A DNA stretch of 64,000 nucleotides from an uncultured Bacilli bacterium (GCA_934102335.1 CAKOSP010000003.1:62001-126000); one strand, 5' to 3'. Counted from the first letter of the stretch, positions 26,133-36,493 are shown. Made by a program: numbers and translations. The notes: generated by a model not told the origin, from the letters alone.

Positions 26133-28137
26133 CTGCTTTTTCCTTTTTTTGTTGTTTCATTACCTCAACGGATTCATTTAAGGCATCTTCAATAGTTTTA
26201 ATATCATCAGTTATCATACTATAACCAAATTCTGCACCATTTTTATATGGTAAATGATCTAATTCTTTATTAAGTTTATGAATATAATTAGTTACTTGTT
26301 TTTGACTATATCCCACTAAATAAATGACAAATTCATTACCATCAGTACGCATAATTTCAGAATTATCTAATTGAGTTCTAATTAAAATATTAGCACATGC
26401 TTTTATTTGTTTATCACCCTCAGAATATCCATTCAAATCATTAATTTCTTGTAAATTATTTAAATCCATAACTATAATAGTTTGAGGATAAATAATATTA
26501 TTATTCCAAGTATCTAAACACTCATTTAAATAATTTCTATTTTTTAAACTAGTTAATTGATCGATAAATTTTAATTTATCATCTTTTTTTATTTTATTAG
26601 CAATATAAACTTTTTTAGTTTTTCTAATAAGAATTAAAAGCACTATTACAGCTATAAAGATAAGATAAATAATATATTTAGCTATTGTACTTAAAACTAC
26701 ACCAGTTTTAACTGTATTATAATGATTTTCTAAACCTTCATTTAAAATTACATTTCTATCTAAAGTACTAAAATATTTATCAATTAATTTAGTTAAAATC
26801 TCATTTTTATTAACTTTAAAAGTATAAGAAGATGAAACTGTATCAGTATATCTAACTGTATAATTATCTAATTTTGTATTAGCATAATAATCATAAATAT
26901 TAGAATCTATCACTATAATTGCATCTTTCTTATTTAAACGTAACAATTCTTTTTCACTTGAATAAGTCTTTATTGTTATACCAGAAATATTTGCTAAATA
27001 TTTAATTAATGCCCCATTTTCTTCAACATAAACTGTTTTATCCTTTAAGGATTTAAGAGAATTAATAGCTATATTATTATCTCTTCTAGCTATAACTGAA
27101 TACTTAATGTTAAAATTACCAGAAGTTTCTTTCCAATCATTTTCAAAATTATAACGATTAAAATATAAATCCATTTCTCCGTTATTTATAGCTCTTAAAA
27201 ATTTATCAAAACTAGAATATTTTACAAAATTAAACTCTGTTTTAGAAAAATCACTAAATTGTTTAATTAATACTGCTGCTACACCTCCAAAAGTTCCACC
27301 TTTTATAACTTCATAAGGACTTGTATTAACAAAACCAAAAGATAAATCAACACTTCTCAAAGCTTCAATATCACTATCACCAATCGCTAATTTTTCTTGG
27401 AATAAATCAAATTGTTCTTGGTTATAATAATTATCAAATTCTTCCCATGTATTATAAAATTTTCTTAAAATACTACTAAATGTATCATTAGCTAAACTCA
27501 AAACATAATAATATTTAATATCACTAAAATGATAAACAATATTATAATCTTTTTCTAAAATATCACCTAAATAATAGTTCATTGGAACTAAAATATAATT
27601 TAAATCTTTTTCATCAAAAGCCTTTAATAAATCACTTTTGCTTTCAAATTGTGAAAAAGTCACATTGGTATCAATATAATTTGATACTACTGATAAATCA
27701 TCTTGAGTAATTCCAATTGTCTTTCCAGACAAATCTTTATTATAGTTTATAATCTCATGTTTTTTAGAAACTAAAACATAATGATCCGTATAAAAAACAA
27801 TATCAGAATCATTATAAGAACTTTTCTTATTAAAAGTAATTCCTGATTTTGAATTATCATTTCCAATAAAAGTTATAGGATTTATATTTAAATTATATTC
27901 TTTTTTAAAATCATTTAAAAAGTCATAAAATACTCCCGTACCGTCACTTCCAAATACATAAGCATCATTTAGCACATTAACATTTAAAACATTTTTAGTA
28001 TTACTATTTACCCAATTTCTTTCTAAAACCGTAAGCTTATTTGGATTATTTAATATTTTCAATAAAAATATAGCAGTAAGTATTGCTACAACCGCTAAAA
28101 TAATTGTTAATATTATTCCTTTTTTATGATCTTTCAT
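26116..28137 (-). CDS. Membrane sensor with two SBP_bac_3-like domains and a degenerate GGDEF domain
   Basis: 673 aa. TM helix at about 10-28, then two periplasmic-binding-protein-like (SBP_bac_3) modules (about 45-255 and 265-475; the second begins LSFGFVNTSPYEVIKGG), a second TM at about 485-508, and a GGDEF domain (about 530-660: LTSLKNRNYLNECLD). The active-site loop reads RTDGNEF instead of R-x-GGDEF, so the metal-binding Asp is Asn and cyclase activity is doubtful. It may sense an extracellular amino acid-like ligand. Operon with the 159-aa protein before and yihY after. Confidence 0.85.
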   Translation of the reverse strand: MKDHKKGIILTIILAVVAILTAIFLLKILNNPNKLTVLERNWVNSNTKNVLNVNVLNDAYVFGSDGTGVFYDFLNDFKKEYNLNINPITFIGNDNSKSGITFNKKSSYNDSDIVFYTDHYVLVSKKHEIINYNKDLSGKTIGITQDDLSVVSNYIDTNVTFSQFESKSDLLKAFDEKDLNYILVPMNYYLGDILEKDYNIVYHFSDIKYYYVLSLANDTFSSILRKFYNTWEEFDNYYNQEQFDLFQEKLAIGDSDIEALRSVDLSFGFVNTSPYEVIKGGTFGGVAAVLIKQFSDFSKTEFNFVKYSSFDKFLRAINNGEMDLYFNRYNFENDWKETSGNFNIKYSVIARRDNNIAINSLKSLKDKTVYVEENGALIKYLANISGITIKTYSSEKELLRLNKKDAIIVIDSNIYDYYANTKLDNYTVRYTDTVSSSYTFKVNKNEILTKLIDKYFSTLDRNVILNEGLENHYNTVKTGVVLSTIAKYIIYLIFIAVIVLLILIRKTKKVYIANKIKKDDKLKFIDQLTSLKNRNYLNECLDTWNNNIIYPQTIIVMDLNNLQEINDLNGYSEGDKQIKACANILIRTQLDNSEIMRTDGNEFVIYLVGYSQKQVTNYIHKLNKELDHLPYKNGAEFGYSMITDDIKTIEDALNESVEVMKQQKKEKADEEKN

Positions 28138-28139
28138 AA

Positions 28140-28619
28140 TTATTTTTCACTTTCTACAGCAGTATTATTATTCCAAACAACACCACTTCCATTTACATTT
28201 CTTGCACCCATAATAGCAAAACCATCATCACCATCAGATAATAATGAAAACTCAATATCATAATAGCCTAAATTCTTTTCAGAAAACAAATCTATTGATT
28301 TTTCTGCAACAGCCTTAGCGTTATCTAAAGAAATATCATTATTAAAAACAATATTTACATAAATAATTCTTCCAGAAATTCTTAAATTAACACTTGTAAC
28401 ACTCTGATTTTCTTTTATACTTTCTATATAAGAATTTTTAAACTCATCAGTAACTGGATACTCACCAATATTAACTAATCTATCACCATAATTTGATTTA
28501 TGTCCAGCTAAGAAGAAAGATGATGCGACAACAACTATTGCTACAAAACATACAATAAGTATGCAAATAAGAACAAAAACCACCCTATTTTCAGCCCATA
28601 AATTTTTAATTTTTTTCAC
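28140..28619 (-). CDS. Single-pass membrane protein, unknown
   Basis: 159 aa with a TM helix at about 14-37 and an extracytoplasmic domain of mixed alpha/beta character (KNSYIESIKENQSVTSVNLR, YVNIVFNNDISL). First gene of the operon with the SBP-GGDEF sensor, 2 bp apart, so it may assist that sensor. GAGGTG precedes GTG 28619. Not recognised. Confidence 0.65.
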   Translation of the reverse strand: MKKIKNLWAENRVVFVLICILIVCFVAIVVVASSFFLAGHKSNYGDRLVNIGEYPVTDEFKNSYIESIKENQSVTSVNLRISGRIIYVNIVFNNDISLDNAKAVAEKSIDLFSEKNLGYYDIEFSLLSDGDDGFAIMGARNVNGSGVVWNNNTAVESEK

Positions 28620-28642
28620 TTTTTCACCTCATTGGTATTCTA

Positions 28643-28671
28643 ATTATACAACAAAACAAATATTACCGCAA
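28643..28671 (-). promoter_or_regulatory. Promoter of the 159-aa/GGDEF/yihY operon
   Basis: TTGCGG at 28666-28671, 17-bp spacer, TATAAT at 28643-28648. Confidence 0.7.
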
Positions 28672-28682
28672 TAAAACTAAAT

Positions 28683-30098
28683 TTAATTTCTAGAGTGAAC
28701 TAATTTTTCTTTACCCCATAAATATTCCACAATATTTAAATATGGATAACCAACTTGTAAATTCATAATACTTTCCTTTATACAATCATCCGTATAACGT
28801 AATTTCTTATTTATAAGTAAGTACAAATCTTGTAATGATTTCTTTTTCTCTTTACTTTTATATTTACTTATAACCGAATCAGTATCCATTATGACTAAAT
28901 CTTTTACAATATCTCGGTTAAAACCAGAATAAGTATTTCCACGAGCGTACTCAAGCATAATTACTAATAAAATTCTTTTAACTTCAAAAGTAGTTAATTC
29001 GTAATCATCAAATACTTTTCCTTCTCTTTCCTGAATAATCTTATTATTTCTAAGTTCTAATCTATAACAATTCTTAAAATTTTCATCATTTAATTCATCT
29101 TTATCAATTGCCTCATTTACTAATCTATAAATTCTTTCGTGTGGATCACCAAGTCTTACTTTTTCTAAAACTTCATAATATTTATTATAATAATCCCTTT
29201 TTATACCCTCTAATAGATAATTATAATAATCAAAATCATTTAACTTAAGTTGCTGTAAAAATATACTTGTATAATGAATCGATCCTATATTTGCGCAAAA
29301 CTCTAAATAATACTCATCATGTATATGAGATGATTCAAAATTACTCGCAATACTCATAATATTATTTTCTAAATCATATTCATGATTATTATAAAGCATT
29401 AAAAAATGAATAGCCTCATGATAGATTAAAAGTAATAATTGAATATTATAATTATTTATTGATTCTCTATCATTTTTTAAAGAGAAATCTGAAAGAAATT
29501 TATTAAAATTGATATTAATATTTCCGTCGACTGAATTATAATAACCTACACTTGTTTTTTTATTTAAAGTACTAACTATCTGAGCAGGATGTTTATTATT
29601 TTTATATAAATCCATAAGTAAGAAAATAGCTAAAGAAAACTTAATTTTTTTATGATTATTTATTAAATCTTTTATATAATCATTTGCCCTATTCTTTTCC
29701 TTTAATTTTTTATATAACTTTTCTTCAATTAGTCTTAAAGATTTTTCATCTAAATTAACATAAAAATTAATTTTAGTATCTAAAAAAAACTCATCTAACA
29801 TATTTATTTTTTGAATATCAATATCACCATTATTTAATTCATATATTATTGAATTTTTTTTATTAACATAATCAATGTAAGCTTTAATATTAGGCTCAGA
29901 AACTTTCTCATCCCCTATTATTATCATTATCTTATTTAAAAAATTTAAAAATAGTTCTTTATCATTTTCTAATAAATTCAAATTATTATATTTTTCTAAG
30001 AAGTTATTAATATCTTTTAATAAGTCTTTGTTTATACCATTTTCCAGTTTCTTTAAATAATCATTAATACTTTGTTTTATTAGCTCACTATTGCTCAT
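28683..30098 (-). CDS. Putative zinc metallopeptidase-like protein (HEAIH)
   Basis: 471 aa soluble protein. LIYHEAIHFLM at about 229-239 is a HExxH zinc motif; EYYLEFCANIGSIH about 30 residues later offers the third Glu ligand, a gluzincin-like layout. The long helical N-terminal part (1-190) and C-terminal part are unassigned. No signal peptide, so a cytoplasmic role is expected. It overlaps the start of the gene after ligA by 11 bp. Catalytic function is inferred from the motif only. Confidence 0.6.
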   Translation of the reverse strand: MSNSELIKQSINDYLKKLENGINKDLLKDINNFLEKYNNLNLLENDKELFLNFLNKIMIIIGDEKVSEPNIKAYIDYVNKKNSIIYELNNGDIDIQKINMLDEFFLDTKINFYVNLDEKSLRLIEEKLYKKLKEKNRANDYIKDLINNHKKIKFSLAIFLLMDLYKNNKHPAQIVSTLNKKTSVGYYNSVDGNININFNKFLSDFSLKNDRESINNYNIQLLLLIYHEAIHFLMLYNNHEYDLENNIMSIASNFESSHIHDEYYLEFCANIGSIHYTSIFLQQLKLNDFDYYNYLLEGIKRDYYNKYYEVLEKVRLGDPHERIYRLVNEAIDKDELNDENFKNCYRLELRNNKIIQEREGKVFDDYELTTFEVKRILLVIMLEYARGNTYSGFNRDIVKDLVIMDTDSVISKYKSKEKKKSLQDLYLLINKKLRYTDDCIKESIMNLQVGYPYLNIVEYLWGKEKLVHSRN

Positions 30099-32082
30099 TT
30101 TCTATTTCCTTCAAAATTTTTATAGTCTTTTCTTCATTCCAAATTTCTATATTTAATTCCAAAGCCTTACCATATTTACTTCCAGGATCTTTACCAACAA
30201 TTACGACATCAGTTTTTTTACTTACAGACTCACTTACAGATCCTTTATACATCTCAATAACTTTTTTAATATCATTTCTAGAATATCCCTCAATACTTCC
30301 AGTTATAACAAACTTTCTTCCTGTAAATATATCACTATCTAATTTTTTTTGCCCCTTATAATTCATATTTATACCAAAAGATTTTAAAGTATCAATAAGA
30401 TCTTTGTTTTCCTTAAAAAAATTAACTACATTACTTGCCAAAATATCCCCAATGTCCGGTATAGATCTCAAAGATTCTTCATCAGTATTTATTAAATTAT
30501 CAATATTATGATAATTCTCACTTAGTATTATAGCTTTTTTCTTTCCAATCCCCGGGATACCTAAACCATAAAGTAATCTTTCTAAACTGTTTTTCTTACT
30601 ATCTTCAATAACTTCTAAAAATTTCAAAACTGATTTTTGGCCATACCCATCTTGTAAAATTATTTCATCATAATGATTCTTTAAAGTATAAAAATCTTCA
30701 ATTTTAGTTACTATTTTTAAATTATAAAAATCCTCAATAACCTCAGGCCCCATTGAATCAAAATTCATTGCCTCTTTAGAAGCAAAATGAATTAACTTTT
30801 CAATATTTTTAGCCGGGCATTTATCATTAACACAAAAATAATCTGCACCCTTTTTTTCTAATAAACTACCACATATTGGACAGTTTTTTATCATTTCAAA
30901 CTTTCTTTCAAGTCCAGTTCTTCTTTCAACTTTAGGTTCTACAACTTCAGGTATTACGTCTCCAGCCTTTCTTATAGAAACAATATCACCTATTCTCAAA
31001 TCTTTATCTAAACAGTATTGTTCATTATGTAAAGTTGCTCTTCTTATTAAAGAACCTACAACTATTGCTCCTTCTAAAACTGCATTTGGAGTAACCTGAC
31101 CAGTCCTTCCTACTGTAAAAATAATATCATTTAATTTAGTTAAAACTTCTTTAGCAGGGAATTTATACGCTATAGCCCATCTTGGAAATTTAGATGTATA
31201 TCCAAGATCACTCTGACTTTTTAAATCATTTACTTTTATAACAATACCATCAATATCATATGAAAGACTATCCCTATCTTCTCCCATCTTCTTGATATAT
31301 TCAAATATTTCACTACCATTAAAAACTAGCTTATTATATGGATTTGTTTTAAAACCCAAATCATGCATAAACTGTAAAGCTTCATAATGAGTTTTAATTC
31401 CATAATCTTCTGGATTAGGTAAATGATATATAAAAACATCTAAGTTTCTTTTAGCAGTTATTTTTGGATCTAATTGTCTAATTGACCCTGCTGCAGCATT
31501 ACGGCAATTTTGTAAAAGAGGTAATCCTTCTTTTTGTCTTTGTTCGTTTAACTTTTTTAAAGTATTTTTATTCATGTAAATTTCGCCACGAACTTCAATA
31601 TCTATTTCTCGGCTTAATTTTAATGGGATATTTTTAATAGTTTTAGCATTTGAAGTAATATTTTCTCCTACTGTTCCATTTCCTCTAGTAGCAGCAGTAA
31701 CAAGTATTCCTTTTTCATATCTTAAACAAACACTTAAACCATCTATTTTTTGTTCACAAACATACTCTTGTACAACATTAGATTTTTCAATTCTATCAAT
31801 AAAATCTTGAATTTCTTCTTCATTAAAAACATCTGGTAAACTTAACATCGGAATTTTATGTACTACTTTATCAAAAAATTCTAGTTTTTCTCCTCCGACT
31901 CTATTTGTTGGAGAATTAGGATCTTTATACTCTGGATATTCCCGTTCTAAATCCTCTAATCTTCTTAAATATGCATCATATTCTTGATCTGTTATACTAG
32001 GATTATCATTAACATAATACTCTTCACTAGCTTTATTTATTATATTAATTAATTCTTGCATTTGTTGTTGAACAAAATTCAT
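30088..32082 (-). CDS. ligA: NAD-dependent DNA ligase
   Basis: 664 aa. Adenylation motif CEQKIDGLS with the active Lys (about 110), OB fold, four-Cys zinc finger (CPICG...CVNDKC, about 400-425), HhH repeats (GLGIPGIGKKKA) and C-terminal BRCT (FTGRKFVITGSI). It seals nicks in replication and repair. Start ATG 32082 follows GGAGG; the upstream GTG 32094 lies over that ribosome site. It follows pcrA and the nucleotidyltransferase; pcrA-ligA linkage is usual in Firmicutes. Confidence 0.97.
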   Translation of the reverse strand: MNFVQQQMQELINIINKASEEYYVNDNPSITDQEYDAYLRRLEDLEREYPEYKDPNSPTNRVGGEKLEFFDKVVHKIPMLSLPDVFNEEEIQDFIDRIEKSNVVQEYVCEQKIDGLSVCLRYEKGILVTAATRGNGTVGENITSNAKTIKNIPLKLSREIDIEVRGEIYMNKNTLKKLNEQRQKEGLPLLQNCRNAAAGSIRQLDPKITAKRNLDVFIYHLPNPEDYGIKTHYEALQFMHDLGFKTNPYNKLVFNGSEIFEYIKKMGEDRDSLSYDIDGIVIKVNDLKSQSDLGYTSKFPRWAIAYKFPAKEVLTKLNDIIFTVGRTGQVTPNAVLEGAIVVGSLIRRATLHNEQYCLDKDLRIGDIVSIRKAGDVIPEVVEPKVERRTGLERKFEMIKNCPICGSLLEKKGADYFCVNDKCPAKNIEKLIHFASKEAMNFDSMGPEVIEDFYNLKIVTKIEDFYTLKNHYDEIILQDGYGQKSVLKFLEVIEDSKKNSLERLLYGLGIPGIGKKKAIILSENYHNIDNLINTDEESLRSIPDIGDILASNVVNFFKENKDLIDTLKSFGINMNYKGQKKLDSDIFTGRKFVITGSIEGYSRNDIKKVIEMYKGSVSESVSKKTDVVIVGKDPGSKYGKALELNIEIWNEEKTIKILKEIENEQ

Positions 32083-32084
32083 AT

Positions 32085-32984
32085 TTACCTCCACAAATTT
32101 TCAGGATATTCTCCTTTTTCTATCAATTCTAAAATTTTATTTTTAACATCAATAACATCTTCTTTATAAGTCATTCCAAACCAAGGCGAATCACTTAATT
32201 CATTGTATAAAACAATATCATTACTAATAATTTTAGCTTTTAAAGTATCTGCCATTAAACATTCTTTATTTAGATCTAAATCTCCATGAATAAATTTATC
32301 AAAATCTTCCTCTAAATACTTAAATACACTTGGTTTTAAACCAAAGAAATTCATCGATACAGGATGATTATCCTCTATTATAAACTTTTCAGTTTTATCA
32401 AGAGGATATGCAATATTTCCAGCATCAGTAATTTCTACTTCAGATTCTTTAATATCAGTAACAATACCATTAAGAGTATTAATAACTCCCCTTTTTACTT
32501 TGCCATTATTACTTGATACTGATTTAAAAGGATATCCAATCGTAATATACTCATTTTCTTTTTTATTTGTATCGAAAAAGTCTTTAACCTTTTTATATGC
32601 AGATGAGCCATAAAAATCATCAGCATTAATCATTAAAAAAGGTCCATCAACATAATCTTTGGCAGCTAAAAGTGCATGAGTTGTGCCCCACATTTTTTCT
32701 CTTCCTAACGGGATTTTTACGTCACTAAAACCATTTTCAAGTTTTTGAAATGTATAAATAACCTCAATTTTATCTTTAAATTTATCAGATATTTTTTCTT
32801 TAAACAATTCCAAATGTTGTTCTCTTATAATAAAAACTACTCTTTCAAAACCATATCTTAAAGCATCATATACTGCATAATCTGCTAATACCTCGTTATT
32901 AGGTCCAACAGGTTCAATTTGTTTTAATCCCCCAAATCTTGAACCCATTCCCGCAGCAAGTACAACCAATGTTCTTTTTGCCAT
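32085..32984 (-). CDS. NDP-sugar pyrophosphorylase-like nucleotidyltransferase
   Basis: 299 aa. N-terminal VVLAAGMGSRFGGLKQ is the nucleotide-binding signature of sugar nucleotidylyltransferases, and LMINADDFYG carries the metal-binding Asp. Substrate is unknown; relatives act on glucose-1-phosphate or choline phosphate. It lies between pcrA (1 bp gap) and ligA (2 bp gap), an unusual insertion into the pcrA-ligA pair. Confidence 0.85.
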   Translation of the reverse strand: MAKRTLVVLAAGMGSRFGGLKQIEPVGPNNEVLADYAVYDALRYGFERVVFIIREQHLELFKEKISDKFKDKIEVIYTFQKLENGFSDVKIPLGREKMWGTTHALLAAKDYVDGPFLMINADDFYGSSAYKKVKDFFDTNKKENEYITIGYPFKSVSSNNGKVKRGVINTLNGIVTDIKESEVEITDAGNIAYPLDKTEKFIIEDNHPVSMNFFGLKPSVFKYLEEDFDKFIHGDLDLNKECLMADTLKAKIISNDIVLYNELSDSPWFGMTYKEDVIDVKNKILELIEKGEYPENLWR

Positions 32985-32985
32985 A

Positions 32986-35073
32986 TTAATTTTCCTTTCT
33001 TTCTAAACCTTTATAATTACTTAAGAATTTCTTTATTCCAAATCTTTTATCAAAAGCCACTGTTACAAATCTTTCATCAACATCAACTACCACACCTTTT
33101 CCAAAACTTTGATGAATTACAACTTCACCAGTACGATAATTAATTGATGAATCACTATACATTTTATCTTTATTAAATTTAATTTCTTCTTTAATACTTG
33201 AATCACTTTTTTCTAAAAGAGCACTATTAATTTCATCAATAAATCTAGAAGGCGGATTACTAACAGTCTTTCCATATAACATTCTTCTTTTCGCATTAGA
33301 TAAATAAAGTCTTTCTTTTGCTCTAGTTATAGCAACATAGCATAACCTTCGTTCTTCTTCAAGGCCACCTTCCTCTATTAAAGAGTTAGCATGAGGTAAA
33401 ATACTTTCTTCCATTCCTACAATAAATACACATTTAAATTCCAATCCTTTAGCACTGTGAATAGTCATAAGAGTAATTACATCATCTTGATTTTCATGTT
33501 CAGACATATCTGCTACCAAAGAAATTTCTTCTAAAAAGTCTTCTAGATTAACAGTTCCCGTTTCTTTTTGATAAGCCTCTGTAATACTTCTAAATTCCAA
33601 TAAGTTTTCTATTCTAAGTTCGGAATCCAAAGAACTATCTTTTTCATATAGTTCTTTCATTCCTGATTTTAAAAGAACATAATCAATTAATTCTGTTAAA
33701 GATAAATCATCTTTTTTGCTTCTTATATCTTCAATAATTTCTTTAAATAACAATTCTTTTCCACTAGATATAGCTTCATACATACTTATATTTTCAACTC
33801 TTGCTATATCAGCTAAATTAGAAATACTTTTAGCACCAATTCCTCTTTTTGGTTCATTAATAACTCTTTCTAAAGAAGTATCATCTTTAGGATTACTAAC
33901 TAATCTTAAATAACTAATTAAATCTTTAATTTCTTTTCTTTTATAAAAGTAAAAAGCACCAACAACTTTATAAGGAAAATTATTTTTAATCATCCCCTCT
34001 TCAACTATACGAGATTGAGCATTGGTTCGATAAAATATTGCTATATCACTTCTTTTATAACCCATATTAAGTAATTTTTTTATTTCTTCACAAACTAAAT
34101 TTACTTCATGAGTTTCATCATACGCTCTTATATATTTAGGTTTTACCCCATCACCGAGTTCACTGAAAAGTTCAACATCTCCGCGTTCTTTATTATTTTT
34201 AATTACATCATTAGCAGCCTTTAAAATATTTACTGTACTACGATAATTTTGATTTAAAGTAATAACTTTAGCATCTGGGTAATCCCTTTCAAAATTCAAA
34301 ATATTTTTGTAATTAGCAAATCTAAAAGCATATATACTTTGGTTAGCGTCTCCAACACAAAATAAATTACGATATTTTTCAGCTAATAATTTAATTAACT
34401 TATACTGAACCATGTTTGTATCTTGGTACTCATCTACTAAAATATATTTATACTTATCTTGATAATAATTTAAAATATCTTTATCTTTCATAAATAAATC
34501 AACTGGCAATTTTAACAAATCATCAAAATCTATGGTATTATTTCTTTTTAGAATTTTTTCATATTCGAAATATATTTTAGCCACATATTTATCTTGATAA
34601 GATAAAAATAAATTATCTACTTGAGCATCAGTTAACATTTCATTTTTTATAAAACTTATTTTTGATTTAACATAACCCACTGCAACATCTTGAGGCGTTA
34701 TACTTAAATCTTTCATTATCTTTTTTATTATGCTCAAACCATCATCTGAATCTATTATTGTAAAGTTTTTCATCAATCCACATTTTTCATAATTTTCTTT
34801 AATAATTCTTAATCCAAATGAATGAAATGTCCCTACAAAACTATAATTATCCTCTACTATATTATCTAGTCTTTGTCTCATTTCTTTTGCTGCCTTATTA
34901 GTAAATGTAATTGCAAGTATATTAGATCCATAAATACCATGTTCAATTAAATTAGCAATTCTTGTTGTAAGAACCTTAGTTTTACCAGATCCTGCTCCAG
35001 CAATTACTAAACAAGGACCATTTATATATTCTACCGCTTCGCGTTGTTCTTTATTTAAACTGTCTAAATTCAT
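32986..35073 (-). CDS. pcrA: ATP-dependent DNA helicase PcrA/UvrD
   Basis: 695 aa superfamily 1 helicase: motif I AGAGSGKT (about 27), motif II VDEYQDTN, motif III GDANQSIYAFR, motif IV NYRST, motif V HSAKGLEF, motif VI VAITRA. It unwinds 3'-5' in repair and rolling-circle replication. The C-terminal Tudor-like segment (VIHQSFGKGVVVDVDE) that binds RNA polymerase in PcrA is present. Start of the pcrA-nucleotidyltransferase-ligA operon. Confidence 0.97.
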   Translation of the reverse strand: MNLDSLNKEQREAVEYINGPCLVIAGAGSGKTKVLTTRIANLIEHGIYGSNILAITFTNKAAKEMRQRLDNIVEDNYSFVGTFHSFGLRIIKENYEKCGLMKNFTIIDSDDGLSIIKKIMKDLSITPQDVAVGYVKSKISFIKNEMLTDAQVDNLFLSYQDKYVAKIYFEYEKILKRNNTIDFDDLLKLPVDLFMKDKDILNYYQDKYKYILVDEYQDTNMVQYKLIKLLAEKYRNLFCVGDANQSIYAFRFANYKNILNFERDYPDAKVITLNQNYRSTVNILKAANDVIKNNKERGDVELFSELGDGVKPKYIRAYDETHEVNLVCEEIKKLLNMGYKRSDIAIFYRTNAQSRIVEEGMIKNNFPYKVVGAFYFYKRKEIKDLISYLRLVSNPKDDTSLERVINEPKRGIGAKSISNLADIARVENISMYEAISSGKELLFKEIIEDIRSKKDDLSLTELIDYVLLKSGMKELYEKDSSLDSELRIENLLEFRSITEAYQKETGTVNLEDFLEEISLVADMSEHENQDDVITLMTIHSAKGLEFKCVFIVGMEESILPHANSLIEEGGLEEERRLCYVAITRAKERLYLSNAKRRMLYGKTVSNPPSRFIDEINSALLEKSDSSIKEEIKFNKDKMYSDSSINYRTGEVVIHQSFGKGVVVDVDERFVTVAFDKRFGIKKFLSNYKGLERKEN

Positions 35074-35178
35074 ACATCCTCCACACTATAAATATTATAT
35101 CAAATTTAATCATAAGAAAAAAGAATAACTCCACTATTTTAGATAGTATTTTTCTAAAAATTAGTTTATAATAAGTAT

Positions 35179-35192
35179 AGAACAAAGGTTTG
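35179..35192 (+). promoter_or_regulatory. LexA-box-like operator upstream of uvrX
   Basis: AGAACAAAGGTTTG, 10 of 14 positions of the Bacillus LexA consensus. It begins about 7 bp after TATAAT (35167-35172), that is at the expected transcription start, and its AAAGG doubles as the ribosome site. Confidence 0.5.
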
Positions 35193-35198
35193 ATTTAG

Positions 35199-36443
35199 AT
35201 GAATAGAAATATTATGTGTATTGACTTAAAAAGTTTTTTTGCCTCATGTGAATGTCAAGAAAGAGGTATTGATGGGTTTAAAACTGCTTTAGTAGTTGCG
35301 AATAAAAACCAAGGTAATGGTGCTATTACTTTAGCTATATCACCATATTTAAAACAATTAGGTATTCCATCTAGAACCAGATTATATGAAATCCCTTCAC
35401 ATATAAAATACGAAATTGTTCCTCCTAGAATGAGTCTATATATAAAATATTCTAAACATGTAGTAGATATCTATTTAAATTTTGTTTCAGAAGAAGATAT
35501 ATTAGTCTACTCCATCGACGAATGTTTTTTAGATGTAACAAACTACTTAAAATTATATAAAAAAACAGACTATGAATTAGCCCAAGATATTTTGAATAAA
35601 ATATACCAAGATACTGGCTTAACTGCCAACTGTGGAATTGGTCCTAATATGTTATTAGCTAAAGTTGCTATGGATACCGAGGCCAAAAAATACAAAAACG
35701 GCATAGCCAAATGGAATTATGATGATATTAAAACTAAATTATGGGAAATTACCCCACTTAGTAAAATGTGGAGCATTGGCAAAAATATGCAAAGAAATTT
35801 AAACAACATGGGATTATATAAAGTGGGTGATATTGCTAGATACGATGTAAAAATACTAAAAAAGAAATTCGGTATTTTAGGCGAGGAACTATGGAATCAT
35901 ACTAATGGTATCGACACTAGTACAATAAAAGATTATAAAAACATAGAGCACGATAAAAGCTTTTCTCACTCACAAGTATTATTTAAAGATTATAATGAAA
36001 CAAATATCAAAATAATCATACCCGAAATGATTGATGTTTTATGTGCAAGATTAAGAAAAAATCATAAACAAACTAGTGTAATAGGATTAGGCATCGGATA
36101 TTCCAAAAATATTGGCGGAGGATTTTATCACTCAATTAAAGTAATTCCTACCGACCAAGAAAAAGATATATATAATATTGCTATGATGATTTTTGATAAA
36201 TACTATGAAAATTTACCCATTAGAAAAGTAACAGTTAGTTGTGGAGGTCTAAAGAACAAAGAAGGATATCAGCTCAATTTATTTGAAGACTCAAAAACTA
36301 TAGAAAAAAACGAAAAAATTAATAATGCTATTGACGAAATTAAAGATAAATACGGTAAAAATAGTTTAATTAAAGCTTCAAGTTTATACGAAGATTCTAC
36401 TGCCATAGAAAGAAATAAAAAAATTGGTGGACATAACGCTTAA
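35199..36443 (+). CDS. Y-family DNA polymerase, UvrX/YqjW type
   Basis: 414 aa. Palm motifs MCIDLKSFFASCEC (first metal Asp) and YSIDECFLDVT (catalytic Asp-Glu) are intact; little-finger domain covers about 240-350. The group (UvrX, YqjW, ImpB/MucB/SamB) performs translesion synthesis in the SOS response. An operator-like sequence overlaps the start region. It is followed by a YolD-like gene with its own promoter and operator; the UvrX-YolD pairing is known in Bacillus. Confidence 0.93.
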   Translation: MNRNIMCIDLKSFFASCECQERGIDGFKTALVVANKNQGNGAITLAISPYLKQLGIPSRTRLYEIPSHIKYEIVPPRMSLYIKYSKHVVDIYLNFVSEEDILVYSIDECFLDVTNYLKLYKKTDYELAQDILNKIYQDTGLTANCGIGPNMLLAKVAMDTEAKKYKNGIAKWNYDDIKTKLWEITPLSKMWSIGKNMQRNLNNMGLYKVGDIARYDVKILKKKFGILGEELWNHTNGIDTSTIKDYKNIEHDKSFSHSQVLFKDYNETNIKIIIPEMIDVLCARLRKNHKQTSVIGLGIGYSKNIGGGFYHSIKVIPTDQEKDIYNIAMMIFDKYYENLPIRKVTVSCGGLKNKEGYQLNLFEDSKTIEKNEKINNAIDEIKDKYGKNSLIKASSLYEDSTAIERNKKIGGHNA

Positions 36444-36464
36444 ATGGTAAATATTGGATTTGTA

Positions 36465-36488
36465 AGTAAATAACTTTTTTATTAAAAT
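36465..36488 (+). promoter_or_regulatory. yolD-like gene promoter
   Basis: TTGTAA, a 17-bp spacer, then TAAAAT ending at 36488. Confidence 0.65.
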
Positions 36489-36493
36489 ATATA

